This document shows positions 52,117 to 60,981 of a DNA stretch of 64,000 bases, piece by piece. The stretch is from Gemmatimonadota bacterium (GTDB lineage: Bacteria > Gemmatimonadota > Gemmatimonadetes > Longimicrobiales > Gaopeijiaceae), in contig JBBEBG010000008.1 of assembly GCA_040882465.1 (NCBI GenBank), positions 85,836 through 149,835 on the forward strand, written 5' to 3'. The notes under the pieces are model-generated. The model worked only from the letters and a program-made list of their open reading frames with translations, was not told the origin of the DNA and did not search any database. Made by a program: the position numbers and the translations under genes. How positions within the stretch are numbered: position 1 is the first letter of the stretch; every line of letters begins with the position of its first letter.

Positions 52117-53244
52117 CTAAGCTATTGGAGCCGCGTCTCCCTCCACCAGCACCCAACCGTTCAGGTCGATTGTCCGGAGCTTTGCCTCCGGACCCTCCCT
52201 CGTTCCCAATCGAAGGTGGGTCGGAGGTTCGATTTCCCGGCGCACGTAGGCGAGGACGATGGACTGGCCGAACCGGGGCGAACGTACGGCGCTTCGCGTC
52301 TCGCCGACCGGGGCTTCACGATCCGGGAGGAAGAGGGAGGTTCCAAACGCGGGAGGCGTGGCATCCCCGAGGAGGGCTCCGCGGAGGTGACGATTCACCT
52401 TGCCGCGGTCGCGGATGCGCACGATAAACTCCTGTCCCGTAAAACACCCCTTCCGGTAGTCGATCGCGCGGTCCTCGATTCCGGCTTCGGGAGGTAGGAC
52501 GTCCTCATCGAGCTCCAGTCCGAAGGCCGGACGCCCGCGCTCGATCCGAAGCGTCTCCCAGAGCTCGAAGGGCGCGATGACAGCGTCGAGGGCGCCGAGA
52601 CGCTCCTGGACCCCATGCACCACGGGGAGGGGCGCGATCACATCCCAGGCCGGCGGCGTTACATCCCCCGTCCGGACGATCCTCGTGGGGACCGCTGCGG
52701 CGCCCTCGAGGACGACCTCCTCTCCCTCGTCGAGCTCGGCGAGGGAAAGCCGCGGGTCCGGGAGCTCCATGATCGCCGCCTTGAGCAGCTCGGGCGCCCG
52801 GGGACCGATCACGGTGAGGAGGCCGATCGGCTCCCCCGGCTCCTCCAGGCGGGCGAATCGAGGCGGAAGGTATTGCTGCATCCGTTCGAGGGCGGCTTTG
52901 TATCCGGCCGACGGAAGCTCGATGAGGAAGGGTCCCTCCTCTCCATTGCCGAGACGGGCGATTCGGAGATCCGCGACGATCTTCCCCTTGGGGGTCAGAA
53001 GCGCGGAATAGGGCATCCGGCCACGTCGGCCTGACGCGCTGGGCTCGCCGAGGTCGGGGGGGAGGCTTCCGGAGAAAAGACCGGCCAGCATACGAGCGGG
53101 GGCCCGCCCCGAAACGATGACGTAACGCCGGTCCGAACGGTCCACGACTGCGGCGCCCTCTATGGCCGAGCGGTACCCGGCGGCGATGTGCCCGCCCTGC
53201 TTCGCGTCGTCCTTGGGAAGGCCGGATCCCGCGCTCGCCGTCAT
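52117..53244 (-). CDS. ygfZ: YgfZ/GcvT-family folate-binding protein
   Basis: A 375-residue protein of the GcvT fold. It carries the YgfZ signature KGCFTGQEFIVRIRDRGKVN with its conserved Cys, which separates this family from true aminomethyltransferase. YgfZ proteins support Fe-S cluster repair and assembly in a folate-dependent way. It is therefore not the missing T protein of the glycine cleavage genes at 18174-22536. Its start overlaps the end of the SirB1-like gene by four bases (ATGA), and mgtE follows after three bases. Confidence 0.88.
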   Translation of the reverse strand: MTASAGSGLPKDDAKQGGHIAAGYRSAIEGAAVVDRSDRRYVIVSGRAPARMLAGLFSGSLPPDLGEPSASGRRGRMPYSALLTPKGKIVADLRIARLGNGEEGPFLIELPSAGYKAALERMQQYLPPRFARLEEPGEPIGLLTVIGPRAPELLKAAIMELPDPRLSLAELDEGEEVVLEGAAAVPTRIVRTGDVTPPAWDVIAPLPVVHGVQERLGALDAVIAPFELWETLRIERGRPAFGLELDEDVLPPEAGIEDRAIDYRKGCFTGQEFIVRIRDRGKVNRHLRGALLGDATPPAFGTSLFLPDREAPVGETRSAVRSPRFGQSIVLAYVRREIEPPTHLRLGTREGPEAKLRTIDLNGWVLVEGDAAPIA

Positions 53245-54137
53245 CGCTCCTCCTTCTCCCTTCCGGCCCCGCGCAACTCCTCTACGAGGGCGCGGATGCG
53301 CGCCACGTCGGGACCGCCGGGCGTGGAGTCGAGATAACGTTCGAGCTCCTGAAGCGCTTCGTCGGCTCGTCCCATCCGCGCCAGGAGCGTTCCACGAGTC
53401 CGCAACTCTCCCGGAGCCATGGGGTGGATCGCGAGAATATGATCCACGACCGCCAGCGCGCGAGGGTAATCCTCCTGTCCGAGGTAGACGCCTCTGAGGT
53501 TGGTGAGAAGGCGGACGAGCATGGCACGGCGGCCGGCGGCCTTCAAGAACTCGGGGCGGACGCGGATCAGCCCGCCGTAACCTCGGTCCAGGAGCGCCTG
53601 GGCTTCGTCTTCGAAGCGCACGCGTCCCTCGTCGAACGGGTCCACGAGGAGCCGGACTTCTTCACCCGCGAAACGCACGAGGAAGTGACCGGGAAAGTTC
53701 ACCCCTTCTAGGGGAAGTCCGAGTCGCCAGCCAACCTCGAGATAGACGATCCCGAGGGTCAGCGGAATCCCGGTCCGCCGATCCAGGACATCCGAGAGGA
53801 AGGAGTTCCTCGGGTCGTAATACTCGTCGCGGTTGCCGCGGAATCCGTGCCTCTCGTAAAGGGTCCTTCCCATCTCCTCGAGGAGGACGAGGGGGGCGCT
53901 TTCGTCGGCGAGCCGGTCCCGGACTTCCTCGGCCAGCTGGTCGAGGCGCGTCAGGTAGGAATTGACATGAAGCTGTGGATAGGCCTCGCTAGCGATGAGC
54001 AAGGCGGCCCGCGCGAGATTGACCTGGCCGTCGGGCCGGTTTAACTCACGCCGGAATTCCACCTGCGGCGTCGCGGGAGGAGGGGTCACGGGAGTCGCCC
54101 TCTCGGGGTCTGGAGCCGGCGAGGCCGGTTCCGGCAC
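53241..54137 (-). CDS. SirB1/transglutaminase-like protein with C-terminal TPR
   Basis: A 298-residue protein. A Pro-rich N-terminus (about 30 residues) leads into the SirB1-type transglutaminase-like domain: YDPRNSFLSDVLDRRTGIPL, GIVYLEVGWRLGLPLEGVNF, and FPGHFLVRF with its His, then LLVDPFDEG. A TPR-like helical repeat follows (ALAVVDHILAIHPMAPGELR and ADEALQELERYLD). The catalytic Cys of active transglutaminases is not evident, as in other SirB1 proteins. The molecular role is unknown. It heads a tight minus-strand run with ygfZ, mgtE and an SRPBCC gene. Confidence 0.85.
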   Translation of the reverse strand: MPEPASPAPDPERATPVTPPPATPQVEFRRELNRPDGQVNLARAALLIASEAYPQLHVNSYLTRLDQLAEEVRDRLADESAPLVLLEEMGRTLYERHGFRGNRDEYYDPRNSFLSDVLDRRTGIPLTLGIVYLEVGWRLGLPLEGVNFPGHFLVRFAGEEVRLLVDPFDEGRVRFEDEAQALLDRGYGGLIRVRPEFLKAAGRRAMLVRLLTNLRGVYLGQEDYPRALAVVDHILAIHPMAPGELRTRGTLLARMGRADEALQELERYLDSTPGGPDVARIRALVEELRGAGREKEER

Positions 54138-54226
54138 AATTCCGTTTTCGTGTGAATGCCTCTACACCTACATTATACGCGCGTGCCGGGCGCGGTGGCA
54201 TTCACCATTGAGGGGGGTTTTTCAAG

Positions 54227-54985
54227 ATGGGCAATCGAACGGCGGTCGCAGCGTGTCTGTGGGTGCTTTCCGCGGGCTGCTCCTCGGGCCCGGACTACAG
54301 TGCCGCATTCTCCGATCCGGACGTCGCCCGGATCTACACACGCATGATGTCAGAGATGGCTCCGGACAACGGGTGGGAGGAAGCTCGATACCTCGAGTTC
54401 GATTGGGCGATCGGCCAAACCGTGCGTCACCATCGATGGGACCGGTGGGAGGGGCAAGTCCGGTACGAAGTACAGACGCAGGGCCAGAACCTCGTCGCCC
54501 TCTTCAACAGCAACGACGTCGCGGCGGGGAGAGTCTGGCTCGACGGCGTGGAGCAGACCGGCCAGGAAGCCCAGGACCGGCTCACCTCCGCCTACCGTGC
54601 CCACATCAACGATTCCTACTGGCTCATCATGCCGTACAAGTGGGCCGATCCGGGCGTCCAGATCCGGTACATGGGCGAACAATCGGACGAGGCTGGGCGC
54701 AACTGGGAGGTCGTCGAGCTCGCTTTCGACGATGGGACCGGCCTCACCCCGCAGAATCGGTACCTCGCCTTCGTCAACCCGGAGACCGGCCTGATGGAGC
54801 GTTGGCATCATTTCCCGAACGCCGAAGCCGACCCTGCGCCCTCCGACTGGACGGACTGGACGCAGTACGGTCCGATCCGGCTGGCGGTGAACCGCAGGGT
54901 GGACGGCGTGCCACGGATCCATTTCCCACATTTGAGGGTTGAAACATCGGTTCCGGAGGGGGCCTTCGATCCTCCCCCCGGCTGA
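54227..54985 (+). CDS. Lipoprotein of unknown function
   Basis: A 252-residue protein with a lipoprotein signal (CLWVLSAGC, Cys18). The mature part is beta-rich and has many Trp and Tyr residues: EFDWAIGQTVRHHRWDRWEG, DSYWLIMPYKWADPGVQIRY, and LMERWHHFPNAE near the end. It resembles LolA-type or DUF6503-like envelope proteins, but I cannot assign it firmly. A purine run (GAGGGGGG) precedes ATG 54227, and a 9-bp inverted repeat (54152-54160 and 54197-54205) lies upstream. It stands alone before the quinoprotein gene. Confidence 0.65.
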   Translation: MGNRTAVAACLWVLSAGCSSGPDYSAAFSDPDVARIYTRMMSEMAPDNGWEEARYLEFDWAIGQTVRHHRWDRWEGQVRYEVQTQGQNLVALFNSNDVAAGRVWLDGVEQTGQEAQDRLTSAYRAHINDSYWLIMPYKWADPGVQIRYMGEQSDEAGRNWEVVELAFDDGTGLTPQNRYLAFVNPETGLMERWHHFPNAEADPAPSDWTDWTQYGPIRLAVNRRVDGVPRIHFPHLRVETSVPEGAFDPPPG

Positions 54986-55117
54986 AAGGGGGTGCGCCTC
55001 CGCAGGGTGGTTGCACGGCCGACGCGAGTGACGTACCGTGAATCGCTTATCCAAGGACGCGACCGTATTGGAATAGCGAGTTTTGTCTCAGTAGGTCTTG
55101 ACCCGGAGAAAGAGTAG

Positions 55118-57223
55118 ATGAGACGACAAATGCAGAGCCTGGGCCCGGTACTCGCCGGCGCCTGGCTCGCCCTGGCCGTCGCGGCACTCGTCGCGACTCC
55201 GAGCGTTGCGTCCGCGCAAGGACCGGGGACGGAGAACGGGGAATGGCGCTACCTGGGAGGGGACTCCTGGCATACACGCTATCTCCCGGCCGATCAGATC
55301 ACCGCGGAGAACTTCAATACCCTCGAGCTCGCCTGGGAATGGAACGGCGGGAGCTTCGGTGAAGGCCAGGGGGTGATGCGCGCGACGCCGAGCTACGTGG
55401 ACGGTGTCCTCTATACCGTGGCCGGCTACCGCAGGAACGTGATCGCGATCGACGCAAGCACCGGGGCGACGATTTGGAGCTTCCGGGAGCCAGATACCTG
55501 GCGGTGGGAGTACTCGATGCGGGCCGCTTACGGGAAGGGTGTCTCCTACGCGGAGATCGACGGTCGGCCGATCATCTACATGGTCACGCCCGCCCGCTTC
55601 CTTTACGCGCTCGACGCGCGAACGGGACAGCCGCTCGAGAACTGGGGCGAGGGAGTAGACCTCCCCGGCTTCGCTCAGACCGGCGTCGTGGACGTGCTCC
55701 GCGACCAGGCGGAGGGGTGGGGACCCTGGGAGGATCTAAACCAGGAGTGGGATCCGAACCAGGGCATCCCGCTTTCGATTGGATATGCAACGGCGTCGTC
55801 GCCCCCGATCGTCGTGAACGACGTCGTGATCGTCGGGACCTCCCACGAGCAGGGATACAACCAGACCCGCATGGAGAACATCCCGGGCGACATCGTCGCG
55901 TACGATGCACGGACGGGAGACCTCAAGTGGAAGTTCCATGTGATCCCGCGCCCGGGTGAATTCGGGCACGAGACCTGGGAGAACGATGCCTGGTATTGGT
56001 CGGGGAACATCGGATCCTGGGCCCCGATGGCCTCCGATCCCGAGCTGGGGCTCGTCTACATCGCCACGAAGGGCGGGGTGCTCGACTTCTACGGCGGCTT
56101 CCGTCCCGGCGACAACCTCTACGGGAACAGCCTGATCGCGCTCGACGTGCAGACGGGTGAACGCCGTTGGCATTTCCAGATGGTGCACCATGACGTCTGG
56201 AACTACGACACGCCGACGGCGCCCGTCCTCATGGACGTGACGATCGGCGGCGAGCGGGTGCCGATCGTCGCACAGGCGACGAAGCAGGCCTTCCTCTATG
56301 TCTTCAATCGGGAGACGGGCGAACCGATCTGGCCGATCGAGGAGCGTCCGGTCCCGCAGTCGAACGTGCCGGGCGAGCAGCTCGCGGCGACGCAGCCCTT
56401 CCCGACCAAGCCGTCTCCCTATGCCCTGCAGGGGAGGACGGAAGACCAGCTCATCAACTACACGCCGGAGATTCGCCGGCTCGCGCTGGAATATGCGCGG
56501 GCGACGAACCAGCTCGCACCCTTCTATAATCCTCCCGTGCACCAGGGGAACGAGCAGGGGCTCGGTCCCGCAAGGCTCTGTCCGGGAGACACAGGGGGCG
56601 TGAACATCACCGGACCTGCCGTGGCCGACCCGGTGGAGGGAGTCATCTTCATCACCGCGCACAATGGTTGCGGGAGCGTCCTGCTGACTCCTGGCATCGA
56701 GAGCGACTGGGAGGAGGCGTCGGGGACGACGGTGGTGGACTGGGCCCGCGGTGGCGGCGGAGGTGGCCGGGGTGGACGTGGGGGCGGGGACGCACCAGCG
56801 GTCGAGAACCCCTTCGCGGGGCTCCCGAACGACTTCATCTTCGAGCTGCCGCGCGGAACCATCAGCGCGATCGACCTGAACACGGGCGACTATCGCTGGG
56901 TGATTCCACACGGAGACGCGACCGAGGAGGAGCAGGCCGCGATCCGAGACCACCCGCTCCTTCAGGGGCTGAACTTCAATCCGAACCGCGGACGGAACGG
57001 GCACGCGGCGATGATCGTGACGGAGACGCTCCTCTTCGCGACCGGGGCGACGAGCGACAACACGCCCCATCTTTTCGCGATCGACAAGATGACCGGCGAG
57101 CGGGTGGGTGCGATTCCCATTCCGGCGCCGAGCCAATATGGCATGTCAGGCTTCGTGCATGACGGCAAGCAGTACGTTCTCGTGCAGCAAGGGAGTGGGC
57201 TACTGGCTTACGCGCTTCCCTGA
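55118..57223 (+). CDS. PQQ-dependent quinoprotein dehydrogenase, beta-propeller type
   Basis: A 701-residue secreted protein with a signal peptide ending near ATPSVASAQ. It is an eight-bladed propeller with PQQ-binding-like repeats: [75 protein letters not shown]. It belongs to the soluble glucose/alcohol dehydrogenase-like group and would oxidise a periplasmic alcohol or sugar with PQQ. There is no C-terminal cytochrome domain. An unusual Gly/Arg-rich insert ([15 protein letters not shown]) sits near residue 550. GGAGA stands upstream of ATG 55118, and a terminator follows the gene. No PQQ synthesis genes are in the window. Confidence 0.87.
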   Translation: MRRQMQSLGPVLAGAWLALAVAALVATPSVASAQGPGTENGEWRYLGGDSWHTRYLPADQITAENFNTLELAWEWNGGSFGEGQGVMRATPSYVDGVLYTVAGYRRNVIAIDASTGATIWSFREPDTWRWEYSMRAAYGKGVSYAEIDGRPIIYMVTPARFLYALDARTGQPLENWGEGVDLPGFAQTGVVDVLRDQAEGWGPWEDLNQEWDPNQGIPLSIGYATASSPPIVVNDVVIVGTSHEQGYNQTRMENIPGDIVAYDARTGDLKWKFHVIPRPGEFGHETWENDAWYWSGNIGSWAPMASDPELGLVYIATKGGVLDFYGGFRPGDNLYGNSLIALDVQTGERRWHFQMVHHDVWNYDTPTAPVLMDVTIGGERVPIVAQATKQAFLYVFNRETGEPIWPIEERPVPQSNVPGEQLAATQPFPTKPSPYALQGRTEDQLINYTPEIRRLALEYARATNQLAPFYNPPVHQGNEQGLGPARLCPGDTGGVNITGPAVADPVEGVIFITAHNGCGSVLLTPGIESDWEEASGTTVVDWARGGGGGGRGGRGGGDAPAVENPFAGLPNDFIFELPRGTISAIDLNTGDYRWVIPHGDATEEEQAAIRDHPLLQGLNFNPNRGRNGHAAMIVTETLLFATGATSDNTPHLFAIDKMTGERVGAIPIPAPSQYGMSGFVHDGKQYVLVQQGSGLLAYALP

Positions 57224-57272
57224 GTAGCGCGAGCGCACTGGCTGCGGAAGGCGCGCCAATGCCGATTCGAGG

Positions 57273-57310
57273 AGAGGGGGTCCCCGGTTCCGGGGCCCCC
57301 CTTTCTTTAT
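57273..57310 (+). terminator. Intrinsic terminator after the quinoprotein gene
   Basis: A GC-rich stem (GGGGG at 57275-57279 with CCCCC at 57296-57300, and CCCCGG with CCGGGG at 57281-57294, one mismatch between them) is followed by TTTCTTTATT. It lies about 50 bases past the stop. Confidence 0.8.
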
Positions 57311-57344
57311 TGCCCCGCCCGAGACTTCGCCGCATTCTCGGGCG

Positions 57345-58631
57345 ATGACCGGGTCACCCACCTTTCGAACCGTTCGCGACCCTCTCTGGAACACGATTCG
57401 CCTCGACCCCGTCGCCATCGGGATCGTGGACACTGCTGCCTTCCAGCGCCTCCGGTACATCCGCCAGCTCGGTTTCGCGCACCTTGTTTATCCGGGCGCC
57501 ACGCACACGCGTTTCGACCACGCCCTCGGTGTCTACCACCTCGCGGGGACGGCGCTTCGCCTCCTCCGGGAGCGTGACGAGGGGCTCGCGGAGGCATGGA
57601 AGGGCGCCGGGCTCATCCCCTATGCCGCGCTTCTCCACGACATCGGGCACTATGCCTTTTCGCATGCACTGGAGGAGCTCGAGCCCGATCGAATTCCGGG
57701 GAGCCATGAGGCGGTGAGCGAACGCTTCTTCGGATCCGCGGAGCTCGCCGAGGCGCTCGCACCTCTCGGAGGGGAGGCGCCCGGGCAGATTCACGCACTC
57801 ATCCGGGGCGAGAGCGACCACCCCCTCGGAGGGCTCGTCAGCGGAAGTCTCGACCTCGACAAGATGGAGTATCTCCGGCGCGATGCTCGGTTCTGCGGCG
57901 TTCCTTACGGGGAAGTGGATGTGGACCGACTTTTGCAGGGATTTGTGCTCCTCAGAGATCCGGAATCCGGCCGAATCGAAGTCGGCGTGCAGGAGAAGGC
58001 GGTGAGCGCGCTCGAGTCCCTTCTCTTCGCCAAGTACCAGATGTTCCGAAATGTTTACTGGCACCATGCGGTAAGGGCTGCCACTGCACTATATCGGCGC
58101 ATCGTGGACGAGTCCGTGCGCCTCGGGGTTTTTGGGAGGGACGAGCTGGTCGGACCGACGGATGAGGAGCTTCTCTACCGGATTCAGGAGCGGACCTACT
58201 CCAACGGAAATCCGATGGTTCGACGGATAGGAGAGCGCTGGATCCCGAATCTCCGGTCGCGCAGGCTTCCGAAGCGCGCGTGCGAGCTGACGGCCGCGGA
58301 GCTCGAAGGGATTGCCCTCCCCGACTGGCTTTCGCAGGATTCGCCGGTGCGCCGGGGGGTCGAGGACCGGATCGCGGACGAACTGGGTCTCGAAGCCGGC
58401 GAGGTGATGCTCGACTACCCAGCCAAGGCGCGAATGCTGGATCTCGACCTGCTTGTCGAACGGCGGGGAGGTGCCGTGGAGCGCCTCCGGAGCGGAGGGC
58501 TCCGGGGAGTCATCGATCTTCCCCGGATGGCGGAAGAGCTTTATCGAACGGCGCGCGTCCTCCGGATCTTCACCGTGGGCCCGCGCACCATCGAGGCCGA
58601 AGAGGCCTTGGGTTACCTCGCGGCAGGATGA
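57345..58631 (+). CDS. HD-domain phosphohydrolase (dGTPase-like)
   Basis: A 428-residue protein with the full HD metal set: the His in YPGATHTRFDHALGVYHLAG, the HD pair in YAALLHDIGHYAFSHALEEL, and the distal Asp in GSLDLDKMEYLRRDARFCG. It resembles the SAMHD1/YwfO-type dNTP phosphohydrolase family in length and in the helical C-terminal part. Substrate preference (dGTP, dATP or another) cannot be read from sequence. The gene starts 35 bases after a terminator, so it needs its own promoter. The 263-base gap behind it leads to the second sigma gene. Confidence 0.9.
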   Translation: MTGSPTFRTVRDPLWNTIRLDPVAIGIVDTAAFQRLRYIRQLGFAHLVYPGATHTRFDHALGVYHLAGTALRLLRERDEGLAEAWKGAGLIPYAALLHDIGHYAFSHALEELEPDRIPGSHEAVSERFFGSAELAEALAPLGGEAPGQIHALIRGESDHPLGGLVSGSLDLDKMEYLRRDARFCGVPYGEVDVDRLLQGFVLLRDPESGRIEVGVQEKAVSALESLLFAKYQMFRNVYWHHAVRAATALYRRIVDESVRLGVFGRDELVGPTDEELLYRIQERTYSNGNPMVRRIGERWIPNLRSRRLPKRACELTAAELEGIALPDWLSQDSPVRRGVEDRIADELGLEAGEVMLDYPAKARMLDLDLLVERRGGAVERLRSGGLRGVIDLPRMAEELYRTARVLRIFTVGPRTIEAEEALGYLAAG

Positions 58632-58673
58632 GGGCGACGCGCAAGGCCGCTCCGGAACAAGGGGGGATGGGCG

Positions 58674-58705
58674 GGTTACCAGGCCCGCAAGCCGCCCTGG
58701 GAACC
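58674..58705 (+). other. Hairpin after the HD gene
   Basis: GGTTACCAGG (58674-58683) pairs with CCTGGGAACC (58696-58705) with one mismatch and a 12-base loop. No T run follows, so it is not a standard terminator. It may be part of the leader of the sigma gene at 58895 or a transcript-stabilising end. Confidence 0.4.
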
Positions 58706-58894
58706 GCAGCGACGACCAGGGGAAGGCGGTCGCCCGGCTGAGTTCGGTCCGGATGGACAGAAGGGTTGGAACAGACTAGCTTTCATGGCTGTGGACCTTG
58801 CGCCCCGGTGGCGGGTACGAGTCGCTTGGTGGAGATGTTAGGAGTATTCACGAGACTGCGGATTTGCAGATCCCCGGAGCCTCTACGGAGATAG

Positions 58895-59815
58895 ATGAAG
58901 ATGGCCAGCACCGCGACTAGCGGCCGCGCCGCGGGCAAGAGGAAGGGGCGCTCTAGGGGATCCCTGGGTGGATTCGATTCCGCCCTGGATGAGCAGACCG
59001 CCCTGGACCAATACCTTCGTGACGTCAGCCGGCACGAGCTCATTACCCCTGCCCGGGAGAAGGAGCTCGGCGCCCTCGCGCAGGCGGGCGATGAAGAGGC
59101 GGTGCAGGAGCTTGCCCGGGCGAATCTGCGCTTCGTCATCAGCGTCGCGAAAAAGTACCAGAACCGGGGCGTTTCCCTCACGGACCTGATCCAGGAAGGG
59201 AACGTAGGGCTCGTGACCGCGGCGAGGAAGTTCGATCCCGAGCAGGGGGTCAAGTTCATCTCGTACGCGGTCTGGTGGATCCGTCAGGCGATTCTCGCCG
59301 CGCTGGCGAATCATGGCCGCTCCGTCCGGGTGCCCCTCAACCGGGCCTCGGATCTCGCGCGCATCTTCCGTGAGAAGGAGCGCCTCAAGCAGGAGCTGGG
59401 GCGCGACCCGAATCCGGACGAGCTGAGCGCCGCGACCGACCTGACTCCGGAGCTCATCGAATCGCTCCAAACGCTGAATGCCGCGGAGATCCGTCTCGAC
59501 GCCCCCATCGGGGACAGCGAGGACTCGCAGCTCGTCGAGCGGTTCATCAACGAGGAGGCCGCCGAGCCCGAGCAGGAGGTCGAGATGCGGCTCCTGACGG
59601 AAGCGGTCTCGGGTGCGCTGGATACACTCGAGGCGCGGGACGCGAAGGTGCTCCGGCTCTACTTCGGACTCGACGGCGAGCGCGAGCACACGCTCGAAGA
59701 GATCGGCAACATGCTCGGCGTCACTCGTGAACGGATCCGCCAGCTCCGGGATCGGGCGCTCCGGCGCCTTCGCGAGGGCGAGAAGGGCTCGGCGCTGGAG
59801 TCGTTCGCCGCCTGA
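58895..59815 (+). CDS. RNA polymerase sigma factor, sigma-70 family, RpoD-like compact form
   Basis: A 306-residue sigma factor. A basic Gly/Arg/Ser-rich N-terminus (about 30 residues) precedes region 1.2 (QYLRDVSRHELITPAREKEL). Region 2 has the canonical LTDLIQEGNVGLVTAARKFD and FISYAVWWIRQAILAALANH, region 3 PDELSAATDLTPELIESLQ, and region 4 LGVTRERIRQLRDRALRRLR. Region 1.1 and the RpoD insert are absent. GGAG lies five bases before ATG 58895. It is paralogous to the sigma at 5759 but keeps the Gln-Glu core-binding pair. It is followed after 61 bases by rsgA. Confidence 0.93.
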   Translation: MKMASTATSGRAAGKRKGRSRGSLGGFDSALDEQTALDQYLRDVSRHELITPAREKELGALAQAGDEEAVQELARANLRFVISVAKKYQNRGVSLTDLIQEGNVGLVTAARKFDPEQGVKFISYAVWWIRQAILAALANHGRSVRVPLNRASDLARIFREKERLKQELGRDPNPDELSAATDLTPELIESLQTLNAAEIRLDAPIGDSEDSQLVERFINEEAAEPEQEVEMRLLTEAVSGALDTLEARDAKVLRLYFGLDGEREHTLEEIGNMLGVTRERIRQLRDRALRRLREGEKGSALESFAA

Positions 59816-59876
59816 GCTCGAGCAGGTCGCCGCGGAAGAGTGAGGCGTCGCGCCCCGCTCGCCCAGGTCGTCAGGA

Positions 59877-60812
59877 ATGACTGCGGGCGGGCGGGGCGCT
59901 TCGTCTTTTCGGGCGGGGACAGTTCTCGAGGCCGTGGGCGGCCGTTACCGGATCCGATTCGAAGATGGCACGGAGGGTGAAGCGGTGCTGCGCGGCCGCG
60001 TCCGCCGAGGGAGCCGGACGGGCGACCGCGTGGTTCCCGGTGACCACGTTCTCGTGTCCGGAACGACGGGCCCGGAGAGCCAGGCGATCGAAGAGGTCCT
60101 CCCCCGCGAAAACGAGCTGGTGCGCGCCGGACCCGGGGGCCGGGGCGCACGTGTCGTGGCCAGCAACCTGGATCGTTGCCTCGTCGTCCTTTCGGGGGAG
60201 GATCCGCCCCTCGAAGCCGAAGTCGCGGACCGCTTTCTCGCTCTTGCGGAGAGTTGCGGGATCTCTCCGGCCCTCGTCCTGAACAAGGTGGATCTCCCGG
60301 GTGCGCGCGAGCGCGCGATGGCCCTGGCGCCCCTCTATCGGGCGATCGGGTATGAGGTCGTCCTGACGTCGGCGAGTGCGGACGAAGGATTGCCCGCGCT
60401 CCGGACTCTCCTGTCGAGTGGGGTTTCAGCGATCATCGGGCCGTCCGGAGTCGGGAAGTCCAGCCTCCTGAACGCACTCGACCCCGGATTCGAGCTTCGG
60501 ACCCAGGAGGTGGGCTCGAAGGGGGGAAGAGGGCGGCATACGACGGTGAGCGCCCGCCTCCTTCCTCTCGCCTCGGGGGGATGGGTCGCCGACACGCCGG
60601 GATTTTCGGACGTCCGGCTCTGGGATGTGGCGCGTGAGTCCCTTTCTGCCGCGTTTCCGGAGATCGCGGCGGCTGCGACAGAGTGCCGCTTCCGCGGCTG
60701 CTCCCACCTGCACGAGCCGGATTGCGCCGTCCGCGAGCGGGTGGAGGCGGGGGAAATCGCCCAGAGCCGATACGCGAGCTACCGCGGGATGGCCGAGGTT
60801 AGCAGGGCATGA
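59877..60812 (+). CDS. rsgA: Ribosome small-subunit GTPase RsgA
   Basis: A 311-residue circularly permuted GTPase. An N-terminal OB-fold (RYRIRFEDGTEGEAVLRGRV) precedes motifs in the order G4 NKVD (136-139), G1 GPSGVGKSSLLNAL (188 on) and G3 DTPGFSD (239 on). A C-terminal zinc finger ECRFRGCSHLHEPDC follows. It helps late 30S maturation and checks the decoding site. The length and all motifs are normal. It lies 61 bases behind the sigma gene, possibly co-transcribed, and is convergent with ggt. Confidence 0.95.
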   Translation: MTAGGRGASSFRAGTVLEAVGGRYRIRFEDGTEGEAVLRGRVRRGSRTGDRVVPGDHVLVSGTTGPESQAIEEVLPRENELVRAGPGGRGARVVASNLDRCLVVLSGEDPPLEAEVADRFLALAESCGISPALVLNKVDLPGARERAMALAPLYRAIGYEVVLTSASADEGLPALRTLLSSGVSAIIGPSGVGKSSLLNALDPGFELRTQEVGSKGGRGRHTTVSARLLPLASGGWVADTPGFSDVRLWDVARESLSAAFPEIAAAATECRFRGCSHLHEPDCAVRERVEAGEIAQSRYASYRGMAEVSRA

Positions 60813-60981
60813 CGGGTCGCTGAATCAGGCGGCCGAAAGCCTTTCCCGGTTCTTCGACGCAGGAATGGCGTGGGCCGAGCGCGCCTGGGGCGCCTTCGCC
60901 CCTCCAAAAACACTCGGGCGCGGCCCGGGCCACCGAATCACGATGGCTCGAGCCGCGCCCGCTGTGTCCGAACCCGCGGAG

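Noticed and set aside
52117..53244. GcvT, the missing T protein of the glycine cleavage system
   Set aside because: The KGCFTGQE signature and overall length identify YgfZ, an Fe-S-related folate protein, not aminomethyltransferase.
54152..54205. 9-bp inverted repeat GTGAATGCC/GGCATTCAC upstream of the lipoprotein gene as an operator
   Set aside because: The spacing of 36 bases is large and no regulator is adjacent. It is noted only as a weak possibility.
58632..58894. Structured regulatory RNA (6S, SRP, or cobalamin riboswitch) before the second sigma gene
   Set aside because: One good hairpin is present, but none of the conserved sequence boxes of these RNAs could be found.
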